Below, piece by piece: positions 51,146-60,614 of a stretch of DNA of 64,000 bases. The position numbers were made by a program, and so were the translations under genes. Source of the stretch: Pedobacter cryophilus (GTDB taxonomy: Bacteria; Bacteroidota; Bacteroidia; Sphingobacteriales; Sphingobacteriaceae); NCBI RefSeq assembly GCF_005116455.1, contig NZ_SWBP01000001.1, positions 806,001 to 870,000 of the forward strand, given 5' to 3'. Each line of letters starts with the position of its first letter. Position 1 is the first letter of the stretch. The notes under the pieces are model-generated. The model saw only the letters and a program-made list of their open reading frames with translations, ran no database searches and was not told the origin of the DNA.

Positions 51146-51221
51146 GAATAAGCAAATTACAAAAAAACAGCAGGGAAATTAATCCGCTGCTGTTAATTTT
51201 TTTTAACGAAGAAGCTTTTAA

Positions 51222-52127
51222 TTAATTGCCTCCAATAATTACGGGGTTTTTGCCGCTGCCCATAATAATTACTTTAGTATTTGGTGAGGTAGCTATTTCT
51301 TTTTGAGCTTTAATGCTTTCGTATTGTAATTGTTTATCAGATAAACCGGTAGAAAGTATTTTTTGATAATCAGCAATACCTTGTGCTTCTACTCTTTTAC
51401 GTTCTGCCTCTTGTTTTTCTTTTTGAAGTACAAAAGTCATTTTTTGAGCATCTTGTTCGGCATTTATTTTAGATTCTATACTTGCTTTTACAGATGCTGG
51501 TAAGGTAATGTTTCTAATTAAAAGTTGTTCTAACCTTAAGCCTCTATCGGCAAAACTTTTCTCAATGGTTTTGTATATTTTATTTTGGAATTCATCTCTT
51601 TTTGAAGAGTAAAGTGCTACAGCATCATAAGAAACAGCGTTATCTCTTATGGCGGTTCTTGAAACCGGGCGTACTATTTTATCTAAATAATCTGTACCAA
51701 TTTGTTGTAAAATTTTAGGAGCTTCAGAACTTTTAACATTAAAAAGAACAGAAAGATCTATTACTACTTCTAAACCATCGGCAGTTAAAATTCTAATGGC
51801 GTCATCTCCTTTTTGGGTACCTTCTTCATGTGAAGCAGACATGGTGTAGTTTTGTGTTCTTACGTCAAAAGTGGTGATTTTTACTAGCGGATTCACAAAG
51901 TTTAAACCACTATATAATACTTGATCATCTACTTTTCCAAATAAAGATTTTACGCCAACCTGACCTGGTTCTACGGTTTTAAAACAAGAAGTAAATACCC
52001 CAATAAGTATTAAAACTGGCCCAACAACGTATAATAATTTGCTGGTTTTTTCAGTTGCAGGGTTGCCTTGTTTAGACAAAACCGAACCAATAATGAATGC
52101 AAAAACTCCTAAAACGATTAAAATCAT
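51222..52127 (-). CDS. SPFH/prohibitin-family membrane protein
   Basis: A 301-residue protein anchored by N-terminal hydrophobic segments (LIVLGVFAFIIGSVL and LLYVVGPVLILIGVFTSC). The SPFH domain follows (~45-200): VEPGQVGVKSLFGKVDDQVL, GLNFVNPLVKITTFDVRTQN, IRILTADGLEVVIDLSVLF. A coiled-coil, Ala/Glu/Gln-rich region (INAEQDAQKMTFVLQKEKQEA) precedes a C-terminus rich in Ile and Gly (VIIMGSGKNPVIIGGN). It probably forms ring assemblies that organise the inner membrane or modulate a protease. Confidence 0.9.
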   Translation of the reverse strand: MILIVLGVFAFIIGSVLSKQGNPATEKTSKLLYVVGPVLILIGVFTSCFKTVEPGQVGVKSLFGKVDDQVLYSGLNFVNPLVKITTFDVRTQNYTMSASHEEGTQKGDDAIRILTADGLEVVIDLSVLFNVKSSEAPKILQQIGTDYLDKIVRPVSRTAIRDNAVSYDAVALYSSKRDEFQNKIYKTIEKSFADRGLRLEQLLIRNITLPASVKASIESKINAEQDAQKMTFVLQKEKQEAERKRVEAQGIADYQKILSTGLSDKQLQYESIKAQKEIATSPNTKVIIMGSGKNPVIIGGN

Positions 52128-52152
52128 GTGTGTTTTTTATAAAAAATGTGAA

Positions 52153-52380
52153 TTATTTCTTTTTCTTGGCTCGTTCTCTCATTTTTTCTGAGGCCTTAAT
52201 CTGCATTTCACCTCTTACCACTTTAATGTGCTTAAACTTGTAAAAAACGGTTAATCCAAATGCGGCTGCGCACAAGATAGGAATAAAATAATTGCCCATT
52301 TTAAAACCATATATTCCTATAATTAAAGAAGCAATAATGAGTACGTTAAGTATTACACTAAAAATTATATGCTTACCCAT
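52153..52380 (-). CDS. Small membrane protein, two spans and a basic tail
   Basis: A 75-residue protein: spans at ~6-25 (IFSVILNVLIIASLIIGIYG) and ~32-47 (FIPILCAAAFGLTVFY), then a strongly basic tail ending KMRERAKKKK. Possibly the Sphingobacteriaceae DUF6358-type family (low certainty). It sits between the rhodanese gene (4-base gap) and the SPFH gene (25-base gap), probably in one operon. Function unknown. Confidence 0.6.
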   Translation of the reverse strand: MGKHIIFSVILNVLIIASLIIGIYGFKMGNYFIPILCAAAFGLTVFYKFKHIKVVRGEMQIKASEKMRERAKKKK

Positions 52381-52384
52381 GTTG

Positions 52385-52702
52385 TTAATAAACTTTCATT
52401 CCTGGTTCTACTTCGGCTGCCCAAGCTAAAATACCTCCCTTTAAATTGTATAGGTTGGTATAACCCAAATTTTGTTCTAATTGCATTAAAGCGGCTGCAC
52501 TTCTTGCTCCACTGCGGCATTGCATAATAACCGGCTTATCTTTAGAAATTTTATCAGCCTCAATTAAAATGCCTGACAAAGGAATGTTTTCTCCTTCAAT
52601 GTTAGACATTTCATACTCAAATTGCTCACGAACATCAATTAATTGGAAATCTTTACCTTCTTCTTTCCATTGTTTAAGTTCTAAAACCGTAATTTCTCTC
52701 AT
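52385..52702 (-). CDS. Single-domain rhodanese-like sulfurtransferase
   Basis: A 105-residue cytoplasmic protein. LIDVREQFEYEMSNIEGENI is the rhodanese substrate-side motif, and VIMQCRSGARSAAAL holds the active-site loop with catalytic Cys (CRSGAR). Its close ILAWAAEVEPGMKVY is typical of the GlpE/PspE class. It probably transfers sulfur from thiosulfate or a persulfide to a thiol acceptor. First gene of a run with the small membrane protein and the SPFH protein. Confidence 0.92.
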   Translation of the reverse strand: MREITVLELKQWKEEGKDFQLIDVREQFEYEMSNIEGENIPLSGILIEADKISKDKPVIMQCRSGARSAAALMQLEQNLGYTNLYNLKGGILAWAAEVEPGMKVY

Positions 52703-52958
52703 GTTTTTTATAATTTAATCTATCAAATTTAGGAAAATTTTTGAGCACAATACTTTAACTTCATCTGTCTTAGGTAAACATTTTAAAAATCAAATTTTTC
52801 TTAAAAAAGCCTGTTCAAAATTACATTTTGTAAATACTAAATGCTAAGAATTTATAAAACAGATTTTATTTTTTGGCTGAAAACGCGATTATTTTTTCTA
52901 AATATGAAATAAAAAGAAATAACGTTCTTTGTGGAACAATTTTTGAAAATATTTGCTG

Positions 52959-54068
52959 ATGAAAAAAGTTACCGATTTCTTTTGGTTTTGCTCTGGTGCG
53001 CATGTAGACACGCTTAAAAAGTATCCAACAGAGCATAATAAATACGTAGGAATTGGAGCAACCATTTTTTTTACGGCTTTATTTGCAAGTTTATCTGGTG
53101 GTTATGCTATGTATTTTGTGTTCTCGGGTAGTAATGCAGCCGTTTTCTTTGCTATTTTTTTTGGTTTAATTTGGGGTTTAGCCATTTTTAATATGGATAG
53201 ATACATTGTAGCCAGTATCAAAAAAACCGGAGGCACAAATCATCAAATTGTACAAGCTTTACCCCGTATTTTGCTGGCTATTATGATTGGTATTGTGATT
53301 TCTCGTCCGCTGGAGCTTAAAATTTTTGATAAAGAGATTAGACAAAAGTTAAAAACAAGTTACCTTAATGGTCAGCGGTCTAAAATAGATACGCTTAACA
53401 AAGCTTTTACAGAAAAATACAGTTTAGAACTTACCAAACTACAAGGATTAAAAACCGAAAAAGATTCTTTAGAGAAAGACATCAATAGATCAAGATATTT
53501 ATTAAATCAGGAAGTTTTTGGCGATAAAACCAACCAAACCAGTGGAATTACAGGTTATGGAACTTACGCCAAGCAAAAGGAAGTGGTGGTTACTCAAAAA
53601 GAACAGCGTTTAATTCAGGTGAGGAACGAGTTGGATTTGGTTGATAAAATTATCAATACCCGAAAAGAAATTGAAGGCTTAAATAGTACCAAGCTTTTTA
53701 ATGAAACGCAATTAGACAGTCTTTCTAGTGTGGCCGGTTTTGCCGATAGAAATTATGCTTTGGGACAGCTTTCTTTTAACCCTGATGGAAGCAGAGATTT
53801 AGACACTTATTTAGCCATTTCCTTTATTTCCTTTCTGTTTATTTTGTTAGAATGTTTACCGGTTTTTGTGAAACTAATGTCGGATAAAGGGCCTTATGAT
53901 GTGGCTTTGCAAAACATTGAAAGTGTAGCTACGCATCAAAGTTTTAAAGATAAAGATCTTGAAATAGTGGTGACTGATAACGTTTTTGATACCCGCAATG
54001 AAGCCGAAACAGATAAACATAAAACATTGGTTCGCCGAAAGGTAAAGCGAGACTTAGAAGAAGAATAA
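52959..54068 (+). CDS. DUF4407-family membrane protein
   Basis: A ~369-residue membrane protein starting at ATG 52959; the in-frame TTG at 52953 adds only two residues. FFWFCSGAHVDTLKKYPTEHNKYVGIGA opens the family, spans follow (TIFFTALFASLSGGYAMYF; AAVFFAIFFGLIWGLAIFN), then NMDRYIVASIKKTGG and a third span ending in VISRPLELKIF. A long periplasmic or cytoplasmic helical stretch (~140-265, coiled coil by Lys/Glu/Leu spacing) precedes a last span at ~280-300. Function unknown. Confidence 0.88.
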   Translation: MKKVTDFFWFCSGAHVDTLKKYPTEHNKYVGIGATIFFTALFASLSGGYAMYFVFSGSNAAVFFAIFFGLIWGLAIFNMDRYIVASIKKTGGTNHQIVQALPRILLAIMIGIVISRPLELKIFDKEIRQKLKTSYLNGQRSKIDTLNKAFTEKYSLELTKLQGLKTEKDSLEKDINRSRYLLNQEVFGDKTNQTSGITGYGTYAKQKEVVVTQKEQRLIQVRNELDLVDKIINTRKEIEGLNSTKLFNETQLDSLSSVAGFADRNYALGQLSFNPDGSRDLDTYLAISFISFLFILLECLPVFVKLMSDKGPYDVALQNIESVATHQSFKDKDLEIVVTDNVFDTRNEAETDKHKTLVRRKVKRDLEEE

Positions 54069-54116
54069 GTTTTTTTCTTAGCGATTAGATATAGGATAAG
54101 CTGACGTTTTGTACGC

Positions 54117-54158
54117 CTTCGCTCATTTTGCGTTTTTTAACGTTGGATGAACGAAGGT
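54117..54158. repeat. Hairpin in the DUF4407-DUF4256 gap
   Basis: CCTTCG-C-TCA (54117-54126) and TGA-A-CGAAGG (54149-54158) pair with one C/A mismatch around an inner CGTT/AACG stem. There is no T-run, so it is a weak candidate for a terminator of the DUF4407 gene. Confidence 0.4.
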
Positions 54159-54303
54159 TATAATTTTATATACAATCTGCATCTCACCAAACATACATCC
54201 TGTAAAGATTATTGATAATTAAAATCTGATTCAATTATTGAATGATGTTGACTTGTGCTTTTATTTTTTAGATTAGAGGGAAATAGGTAAACACACACTA
54301 ACC

Positions 54304-54867
54304 ATGATAAACAAAAAACAGTTATCTCCAGAAGAAAATAAAGACCTTCTTAGCAAATTGAAAGACCGTTTTGAGAAAAATAGCAATCGCCATACAAATA
54401 TGGAATGGGTTAAAGTGCAAGCAAAGCTAGAAGTTGATGCTGAAAAACTATGGTCGCTTAATGAAATGGAAATAACTGGTGGTGAGCCGGATGTGGTAGC
54501 TTATGATGAAAATTCTGGTGAATATATTTTTTATGATTGTGCTACAGAAAGCCCAAAAGGGCGTAGAAGTATTTGTTACGACAGAGAAGCTTTAGAGGCA
54601 AGAAAAGAGTATAAACCCGCAAATAGCGTTATTAATATGGCCGCTGAGATGGGTGTTGAATTGTTAACAGAAGAAGAATATAGGGCGTTGCAAAAACTCG
54701 GAAATTTTGACACAAAAACCTCAAGCTGGTTAAAAACACCTTCTGAAATTAGAAAACTAGGCGGTGCTATCTTTGGAGATTACCGCTATGGAACGGTTTT
54801 TATTTATCATAATGGTGCCGAATCTTACTATGCCGGCAGAGGATTTCGCGGCTCGTTAAAAGTTTAA
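54304..54867 (+). CDS. DUF4256-family protein
   Basis: A 187-residue soluble protein. LKDRFEKNSNRHTNMEWVKV, SLNEMEITGGEPDVVAYDE, YIFYDCATESPKGRRSICYD and FGDYRYGTVFIYHNGAESYY match the DUF4256 pattern over its full length. Function unknown. Its own promoter would lie in the 235-bp gap upstream; the start MINKKQLSPEEN is the first Met of the frame. Confidence 0.88.
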   Translation: MINKKQLSPEENKDLLSKLKDRFEKNSNRHTNMEWVKVQAKLEVDAEKLWSLNEMEITGGEPDVVAYDENSGEYIFYDCATESPKGRRSICYDREALEARKEYKPANSVINMAAEMGVELLTEEEYRALQKLGNFDTKTSSWLKTPSEIRKLGGAIFGDYRYGTVFIYHNGAESYYAGRGFRGSLKV

Positions 54868-54975
54868 ATATTGGAAATACAGCTCATTTAATTGGCGGCA
54901 TTTTTGGAAAAATTTAAATCACCCAAACAAATTGCTTTCTAATTTAATTATAAAGTATAAATTAAATATTTCAAA

Positions 54976-55665
54976 ATGACCATTTTATTAGTTGAAGATG
55001 AGCCCAATGTAGTGTCGGTTATTAAACGTGGCCTAACAGAACAAGGTTATGCGATTACCGTTGCTTCCGATGGTTTAACGGGTTTGCAAATGGCATTAGA
55101 TTATACTTTTGATCTCCTAATTTTAGATGTGATGCTACCTTCTTTAGACGGAGTGCAAATTTGTAAAAGAGTAAGAGCACAAAATGCCACAGTGCCAATT
55201 TTGATGTTAACAGCATTAGATTCTACCATAAATATTGTGAATGCTTTAGATAACGGTGCTGATGACTATTTGATAAAACCATTTGAAATGTTAGAACTTG
55301 CCGCTAGAATTAGAACTTTATTAAGAAGAACTTCTGGAGGATTAGTTGAAGCCACTCATGTTTTTAGAATAGGAGATATGGAAGTAGATACTGATGCTAA
55401 AACAGTAAAAAGAAATCAAATTCCTTTAAATTTAACTTCTACAGAATACAGATTATTGATTTATTTTGTGAAGAATCAAAAAAAAGTGCTTTCTAGAATT
55501 CAGATATTAGAAAGTGTTTGGGATATAGATTTTAATTTAGGAACCAATGTGGTTGATGTTTACGTTAATTATTTACGTAAAAAAATAGAATCAAAAAATC
55601 ATCAAAAACTAATTCATACCGTATTTGGAATGGGTTATATGATGAAATTAAACCAAGAGCAATAA
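54976..55665 (+). CDS. OmpR-family response regulator
   Basis: A 229-residue regulator with a receiver domain (1-118: LLVEDEPNVVSVIKRG, Asp51 in LLILDVMLPSLDGVQ, LTALDS, and the conserved Lys in DYLIKPFEMLEL). The C-terminal winged helix (~128-226) has LTSTEYRLLIYFVKNQKKVL, GTNVVDVYVNYLRKKIE and LIHTVFGMGYMM. It lies 42 bases upstream of a HAMP-containing kinase, its cognate sensor. Targets may include the UspA-like and bestrophin genes that follow. Confidence 0.94.
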   Translation: MTILLVEDEPNVVSVIKRGLTEQGYAITVASDGLTGLQMALDYTFDLLILDVMLPSLDGVQICKRVRAQNATVPILMLTALDSTINIVNALDNGADDYLIKPFEMLELAARIRTLLRRTSGGLVEATHVFRIGDMEVDTDAKTVKRNQIPLNLTSTEYRLLIYFVKNQKKVLSRIQILESVWDIDFNLGTNVVDVYVNYLRKKIESKNHQKLIHTVFGMGYMMKLNQEQ

Positions 55666-55707
55666 GCAAATACCAAGAATAATTTATTCACATAAAATTA
55701 TATATTA

Positions 55708-57063
55708 ATGAAAATTCAAAGTAAAATCACTTTGTTGTTTTTGGGATTATCTGTAAGTATTTTACTGCTCTTTAACGCTTTTATCCTCTATTTTCAATAT
55801 CAATTTAATTTCGAAGATTTTTTTAAAAGATTAGATACTCGGGTAAACCTAACCGCTCAAATTAGTTTATTCCCTAGCGAAAAAAGTGATGTTTATCAGG
55901 ATGTAAGAAATAAATATTTAGAAAAACTAGATTCGGAGCAAGAATATGTAATTAAAGCAGATAGATATGGGAAATATGAAAATAAATTGTTTCCCAAATC
56001 ATTTTTTCAAAAAATTATAACCTTTGGGAGTTCGCAATTTAGAAATGAAGATACATTTTACTCTGGTAAAGTAGTATTAAAAGGTAAAGATAGATTCATT
56101 GTTATCGTATTGGCAAAAAACCCCTATGGTTTAAGGGAGTTACAATCTTTACGAAACACATTATTTGTGGGTTTTTTAATTTCTATTGCTATTATATTTT
56201 TTGTAGGAAAAGTATTCTCGGCCTATACTTTTGAACCCGTAAGAAAACTCACTAAAAGAGTAAAAACCATTACTTCTAGCAACTTACACTTTAGGTTAGA
56301 AGAGCCAAAAGGTAAAGATGAAATTGCCGAATTAACCAATACGTTTAACGAAATGTTAAACCGATTAGAAACTGCCTTTGAAACCCAAAACAATTTTGTA
56401 AGCAACGCCTCACATGAGTTAAGAACGCCATTAACTATCATCAATAGTGAAGCAGATTTAGCCTTAAGCAACACAAAAATTAATGCCGAGCAAATACAGG
56501 TTTTTAAAACAATAAAAGAAGAGGCCAATAAGCTTACGCAGATATTAAAAGGACTTTTATTATTGGCTCAATCTGGCTACGATGGAAAAAATCAAAGTCA
56601 GCAAAAAATAAGAATTGATGAAACCATTTTATCTTGCATAGAATCAGTAAAAAAGATTAATTCAGACGGGAAAATCAATGTTGATTTTGATAATTTACCA
56701 GATAATGAAAACTTATTAATAGTGAATGGCTATTATAATGTGCTTTGTTTGGCTTTAACCAATATTATTGGCAATGCTTGTAAATATTCTAAAAACAAAC
56801 TGGTAACTATTAAATTAACTGTCGAAAAAAATAACATTGTGGTTTCTGTAACCGATTTAGGTATTGGCATTCCACAGTCGGAATTGCAACATATTTTTGT
56901 GCCGTTTTTTAGAGCATCTAATACACATGAGTATGAAGGGCATGGCGTGGGTTTGCCGCTTACTTTAAATATCATCCGTTTGCATAAAGGAACTATAGGT
57001 ATCAGATCTAAAGAAAATGAAGGAACAGAGATCCAGGTTTTCCTTCCAATAGCCTCCGTATAA
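55708..57063 (+). CDS. HAMP-domain sensor histidine kinase
   Basis: A 451-residue kinase: first span at ~9-28, periplasmic sensor of ~120 residues, second span at ~153-170 (TLFVGFLISIAIIFFVG), HAMP linker (AYTFEPVRKLTKRVKTI), then FVSNASHELRTPLTIINSEA (phospho-acceptor His). The ATPase domain has NIIGNACKYSKN (N box), VTDLGIGIPQSELQHIF (D box) and HGVGLPLTLNIIRLHKG (G box). It pairs with the OmpR-type regulator 42 bases upstream. The periplasmic input signal is unknown. Confidence 0.94.
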   Translation: MKIQSKITLLFLGLSVSILLLFNAFILYFQYQFNFEDFFKRLDTRVNLTAQISLFPSEKSDVYQDVRNKYLEKLDSEQEYVIKADRYGKYENKLFPKSFFQKIITFGSSQFRNEDTFYSGKVVLKGKDRFIVIVLAKNPYGLRELQSLRNTLFVGFLISIAIIFFVGKVFSAYTFEPVRKLTKRVKTITSSNLHFRLEEPKGKDEIAELTNTFNEMLNRLETAFETQNNFVSNASHELRTPLTIINSEADLALSNTKINAEQIQVFKTIKEEANKLTQILKGLLLLAQSGYDGKNQSQQKIRIDETILSCIESVKKINSDGKINVDFDNLPDNENLLIVNGYYNVLCLALTNIIGNACKYSKNKLVTIKLTVEKNNIVVSVTDLGIGIPQSELQHIFVPFFRASNTHEYEGHGVGLPLTLNIIRLHKGTIGIRSKENEGTEIQVFLPIASV

Positions 57064-57161
57064 AATTCTAATGAAATTCTAATAAGTCTCTTAATAGTTA
57101 TTAATAATTGGCCTGTACTCTTGTTGAGTATCAAATAAGGTTCAACTAAAAAATAAATATT

Positions 57162-57680
57162 ATGAAAACAGTATTAATTCCAACAGATTTTGAGTTAGCA
57201 TCTTTAAAGTATTTACCAGAAGTTACTAACCGTTACTATCCCCAAAAACTAAACATTGTTTTGGTTCACATGATTAAGATGACCGATTCTATTACCGAGT
57301 TGTTAATGTTATCTAGAAGAAGAACAGAGTACAAAAAAATCACACCAGAATTTTTAAAAGAATTTAATGATTTTAAAACAAATCATTCAGATGTGGTGGA
57401 GAATATCAGAATTGAATTTTTTTACGGCAGCACCGTAATTGCATTTAAAAACTTTTTAGAAGCCAATGCCATAGAAGAGGTAATTAATGTGACCAACTAC
57501 GAGTTTAAATTACCCACCAAACAAAGTATTAATCCAACTACATTAATCAATAAATGTGGCCAAAAAACCATCAATATTGATTTTAGCGCACTAAAAAAAC
57601 CAGCAGTTACTGCTGCTAAAGTTAAAGCGCCAGTACAAACGGCAGAAGAAGTGCCGCAAGAAGAAATAGAAAACGTTTAA
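57162..57680 (+). CDS. UspA-like protein
   Basis: A 172-residue soluble protein with a universal-stress-protein-like opening (KTVLIPTDFELASLKYLPEV, YPQKLNIVLVHMIKM) and an alternating strand-helix pattern to ~140. A low-complexity C-terminus (KKPAVTAAKVKAPVQTAEEV) is atypical. The usual G-x2-G-x9-G-S/T nucleotide loop is not evident, so it may not bind ATP. It sits between the two-component system and a bestrophin gene (12-base gap), so the last two are probably one operon. Confidence 0.65.
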   Translation: MKTVLIPTDFELASLKYLPEVTNRYYPQKLNIVLVHMIKMTDSITELLMLSRRRTEYKKITPEFLKEFNDFKTNHSDVVENIRIEFFYGSTVIAFKNFLEANAIEEVINVTNYEFKLPTKQSINPTTLINKCGQKTINIDFSALKKPAVTAAKVKAPVQTAEEVPQEEIENV

Positions 57681-57692
57681 AAATTTAAAATT

Positions 57693-58622
57693 ATGTTACT
57701 TAAAGATAATATTCCGGTTTCTTATGTACTGGGGAAAATAAAGAAAGAGATGTTAGTGCTCACTGTTTATTCAGCAGCAGTTTATTTAGCACACATATTT
57801 TATGGCTTCCAAGGAATTAATGTTCCGTTAGCGGTTTTAGGAATTTTAGGAACAGTTATCTCTTTACTGTTGGCTTTTAGATCTAACCAAGCTTATGACC
57901 GTTGGTGGGAGGCTAGAATTTTGTGGGGCAGAATTGTGAACGATTCGCGTTCTTATGCTCGTCAGGTATTGTCATTTATTGATAATTCTTACGATGATTC
58001 TGATAAAACAGCCATGAAAAGGCGCATCATTAAAAGGCAAATTGCTTGGTGCCATAGTTTAAGTCACTATCTGCGTAAGCAAAATTCACATGAGTGTGTT
58101 AATAATTATGTTTCTGTTGAGGAAATGAGAAGTTTAGCAAAAGCAGATCATGTGCCTTTAGCTTTAACTGAAAACCATGCTAATGATTTAAGATTATTAT
58201 TAAGAATGGGTTGGATAAATGAGTTTCAACAGGTTAAAATGGATGAAACTTTAACGCGTTTAACAGACTCTATGGGAGGCTGCGAACGAATAAAGAACAC
58301 CGTATTTCCAACCACTTATAGCGTGTATATTAGATTTGTGGTGTTATTATTTGCTATTCTTTTACCTTTTGGTTTGATAGAATACTTCGGAATATTTCAA
58401 ATTCCTTTGGTGGTAGCCATTTCATCTTCATTCTTTTTGATTGAAAAAATGGCTATTCATTTACAAGATCCGTTTGAAAGAAAACCAACAGATACACCAA
58501 TGACTTCTATTAGCAAAAGAATTGAAAAAGATTTAAAGCAAATGATGAATGATGATTATCCTAATGAAAGCGCTTTAAATAATGCGATTTTAAATGAATC
58601 AGGAGTGTTTTACGTTTTATAG
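57693..58622 (+). CDS. Bestrophin-family ion channel
   Basis: A 309-residue membrane channel. ILGTVISLLLAFRSNQAYDRW and WWEARILWGRIVNDSRSYARQV are the bestrophin hallmark (conserved R-x-N-x-A-Y-x-RWW-E). VYIRFVVLLFAILLPFGLIEYFG and VVAISSSFFLIEKMAIHLQDPFE carry the later spans and the conserved E-x-I/L-x-x-P-F. Bacterial members form pentameric chloride or cation channels. It is 12 bases after the UspA-like gene and is followed by a strong terminator. Confidence 0.92.
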   Translation: MLLKDNIPVSYVLGKIKKEMLVLTVYSAAVYLAHIFYGFQGINVPLAVLGILGTVISLLLAFRSNQAYDRWWEARILWGRIVNDSRSYARQVLSFIDNSYDDSDKTAMKRRIIKRQIAWCHSLSHYLRKQNSHECVNNYVSVEEMRSLAKADHVPLALTENHANDLRLLLRMGWINEFQQVKMDETLTRLTDSMGGCERIKNTVFPTTYSVYIRFVVLLFAILLPFGLIEYFGIFQIPLVVAISSSFFLIEKMAIHLQDPFERKPTDTPMTSISKRIEKDLKQMMNDDYPNESALNNAILNESGVFYVL

Positions 58623-58643
58623 AATTTTTATGATGAGTTTACT

Positions 58644-58685
58644 AAGCCATTTAAGATGCAAATCTTAAATGGCTTCATTTTTTTA
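58644..58685 (+). terminator. Terminator of the bestrophin operon
   Basis: AAGCCATTTAAGAT, loop GCAA, ATCTTAAATGGCTT: a perfect 14-bp stem, followed by CATTTTTTT. Confidence 0.9.
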
Positions 58686-58784
58686 AACAATTTTAAAAGC
58701 TTTTGAGAAGCTACATTTAATTTACATTCCTTATTTCCGCAATATTTATCTTAATTTCAATCTTTCAAAAAATTGAAATTTCAC

Positions 58785-60608
58785 ATGAATAAAATTATTG
58801 TACTCCTTATTTTATTAAGTTTTTCGTCTATACTTAAAGCTCAAAACGCTATTCAATACACCGTTTCTTTAGAAAACGCGGTACATCACGAGGCATCAAT
58901 TAGTATGGTTATTCCTCAAGTTCCGGCAGGTCCTTTAAAGGTAAGAATGAGCCGGTCATCACCCGGTAGATATGCCACTCATGAGTTTGGTAAAAATATT
59001 TACGATGTGCATGCTTATGATATTGATGGAGCCGAGATTAAAATTAACCAAATAGAAGGCGATGTTTACGAAATTCCAAATCACCAAGGTAAAGTAAAAA
59101 TTACCTATACCCTTTTTGCAAATTGGGTTGATGGAACTTATGCCGGTATAGATCATCGTCATGCTCATTTAAATATGCCAGCAAGTTTTATGTGGGTTCC
59201 AACCATGCAAAACATCCCTATGGAAGTAAAATTTAATCTTCCTTTAAATTGGAAAGTAGCCACTCAGCTGATCCCAAAAAATGGAGTTTATTATGCGCCA
59301 AACCTTCAGTATTTTATGGATAGCCCAACCGAGCTTTCTAATTATCAGCTTAAAAGCTGGGAAGTAAAAAACCCTGATGGCTTAAAGCAAAAAATAAACA
59401 TAGTTTACCATGGCGCCACTTCAGATTCTGTTTTTAATGATTTTGAAAACAAAGTAAAAAAAGTAGTGATAGAAGCGCAAGCCGTTTTTGGCGAATTACC
59501 AAAATATGAAAATGGCGAATATCGTTTTTTGATAGATGTTTTACCAACCCATGCCGGTGATGGTATGGAACATAGAAATTCTACCATTATTACTAGCCGT
59601 GGCGAGAGTTTAGACCAAAAAGCAGAAGACGTTTTAGGTACTGTTTCTCATGAATATTTTCATGCTTGGAATGTAGAGCGAATTAGACCAAAAACTTTAG
59701 AACCTTTTAATTTTGAAAAGGCTAATATGAGTGATGGTTTATGGTTTGCCGAAGGTTTTACCCAATATTATGGAGAGCTTTTACTGGCCAGAGCAGGAAT
59801 TAATAGTCCAGAGGATTTCGCTTCTTTACAAGGTAATTTTTTAAACGCCGTTTTAAATGCCCCAGGCGCAAATAAATATTCTCCAATTTTTATGAGCCAG
59901 CGAGCGGTTTTTGTTGATGCAGGTGTGGCCATAGATCAAAATAACCACGCTAATATTTTTAGTTCTTATTACCTGTATGGTGATATTACCGCCTTAGCTT
60001 TAGACCTCACTTTGCGTAGCCAATTTAAACTCACTTTAGATGATTATATGAAAGCGGTTTGGAAAGCGCATGGCAAAACAGAAATTGCTTATAACATCTC
60101 TGATTTAGAAAAAATTTTAGGAGAAATTACCCGAAGTGAAGATTTTGCCAAAACCTTTTTTAGCCAATATATTTATGGATCGCAAAAAGCAGATTATGAA
60201 AAATTATTGGCTCCAGCCGGATTTGTTTTTAGAAGGTCTCAACCCAATGCAGCTTGGATAGGTAATTCCAGAATCGTAATGAAGGAAGGAAAAGCTATTG
60301 TTTCTTCGGCAGCCATAAAAGGAACTCCGTTATATTTAGCCGGCTTAGATGCTGGTGATGCCATCATAAAAATGGATGAAAATAATATAGTAAATGAACA
60401 ATCAATCCTAGGTTTTTTAAAAACTAAAAGCCCTGGAGAAATGCTAAACATCACTTATGAAAGAGATGGAAAAACAATGTCGACAACACTAAAATTAGCC
60501 AATAATCCAGCGGTAGAAGTCGTTACTTTTGAAAAAGCAGGTTTAACAATTACACCAGAAATTGAAGCTTTTAGAAAAAGTTGGTTAAATTCAAAAGCTT
60601 CAAACTAA
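58785..60608 (+). CDS. M61-family exported metallopeptidase with PDZ domain
   Basis: A ~607-residue secreted glycyl-type aminopeptidase. The start chosen is ATG 58785, which begins the signal peptide IIVLLILLSFSSILKAQ; the TTG at 58773 only adds four residues. An N-terminal M61 beta domain (VRMSRSSPGRYATHEFGKNI) precedes the zinc site GTVSHEYFHAWNVERIRPK (HEYFH) and GLWFAEGFTQYYGELLL (third ligand Glu). A PDZ domain (~510-580) has GTPLYLAGLDAGDAIIKMDE. It lies 6 bases upstream of an M28 gene, a clear operon. Confidence 0.93.
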   Translation: MNKIIVLLILLSFSSILKAQNAIQYTVSLENAVHHEASISMVIPQVPAGPLKVRMSRSSPGRYATHEFGKNIYDVHAYDIDGAEIKINQIEGDVYEIPNHQGKVKITYTLFANWVDGTYAGIDHRHAHLNMPASFMWVPTMQNIPMEVKFNLPLNWKVATQLIPKNGVYYAPNLQYFMDSPTELSNYQLKSWEVKNPDGLKQKINIVYHGATSDSVFNDFENKVKKVVIEAQAVFGELPKYENGEYRFLIDVLPTHAGDGMEHRNSTIITSRGESLDQKAEDVLGTVSHEYFHAWNVERIRPKTLEPFNFEKANMSDGLWFAEGFTQYYGELLLARAGINSPEDFASLQGNFLNAVLNAPGANKYSPIFMSQRAVFVDAGVAIDQNNHANIFSSYYLYGDITALALDLTLRSQFKLTLDDYMKAVWKAHGKTEIAYNISDLEKILGEITRSEDFAKTFFSQYIYGSQKADYEKLLAPAGFVFRRSQPNAAWIGNSRIVMKEGKAIVSSAAIKGTPLYLAGLDAGDAIIKMDENNIVNEQSILGFLKTKSPGEMLNITYERDGKTMSTTLKLANNPAVEVVTFEKAGLTITPEIEAFRKSWLNSKASN

Positions 60609-60614
60609 AACGAT

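Noticed and set aside
57162-58622. UspA-like plus bestrophin as a new signalling system with the upstream kinase
   Set aside because: Close spacing is suggestive, but a 98-base gap and separate likely promoter leave the link to the two-component genes unsupported; listed only as context.
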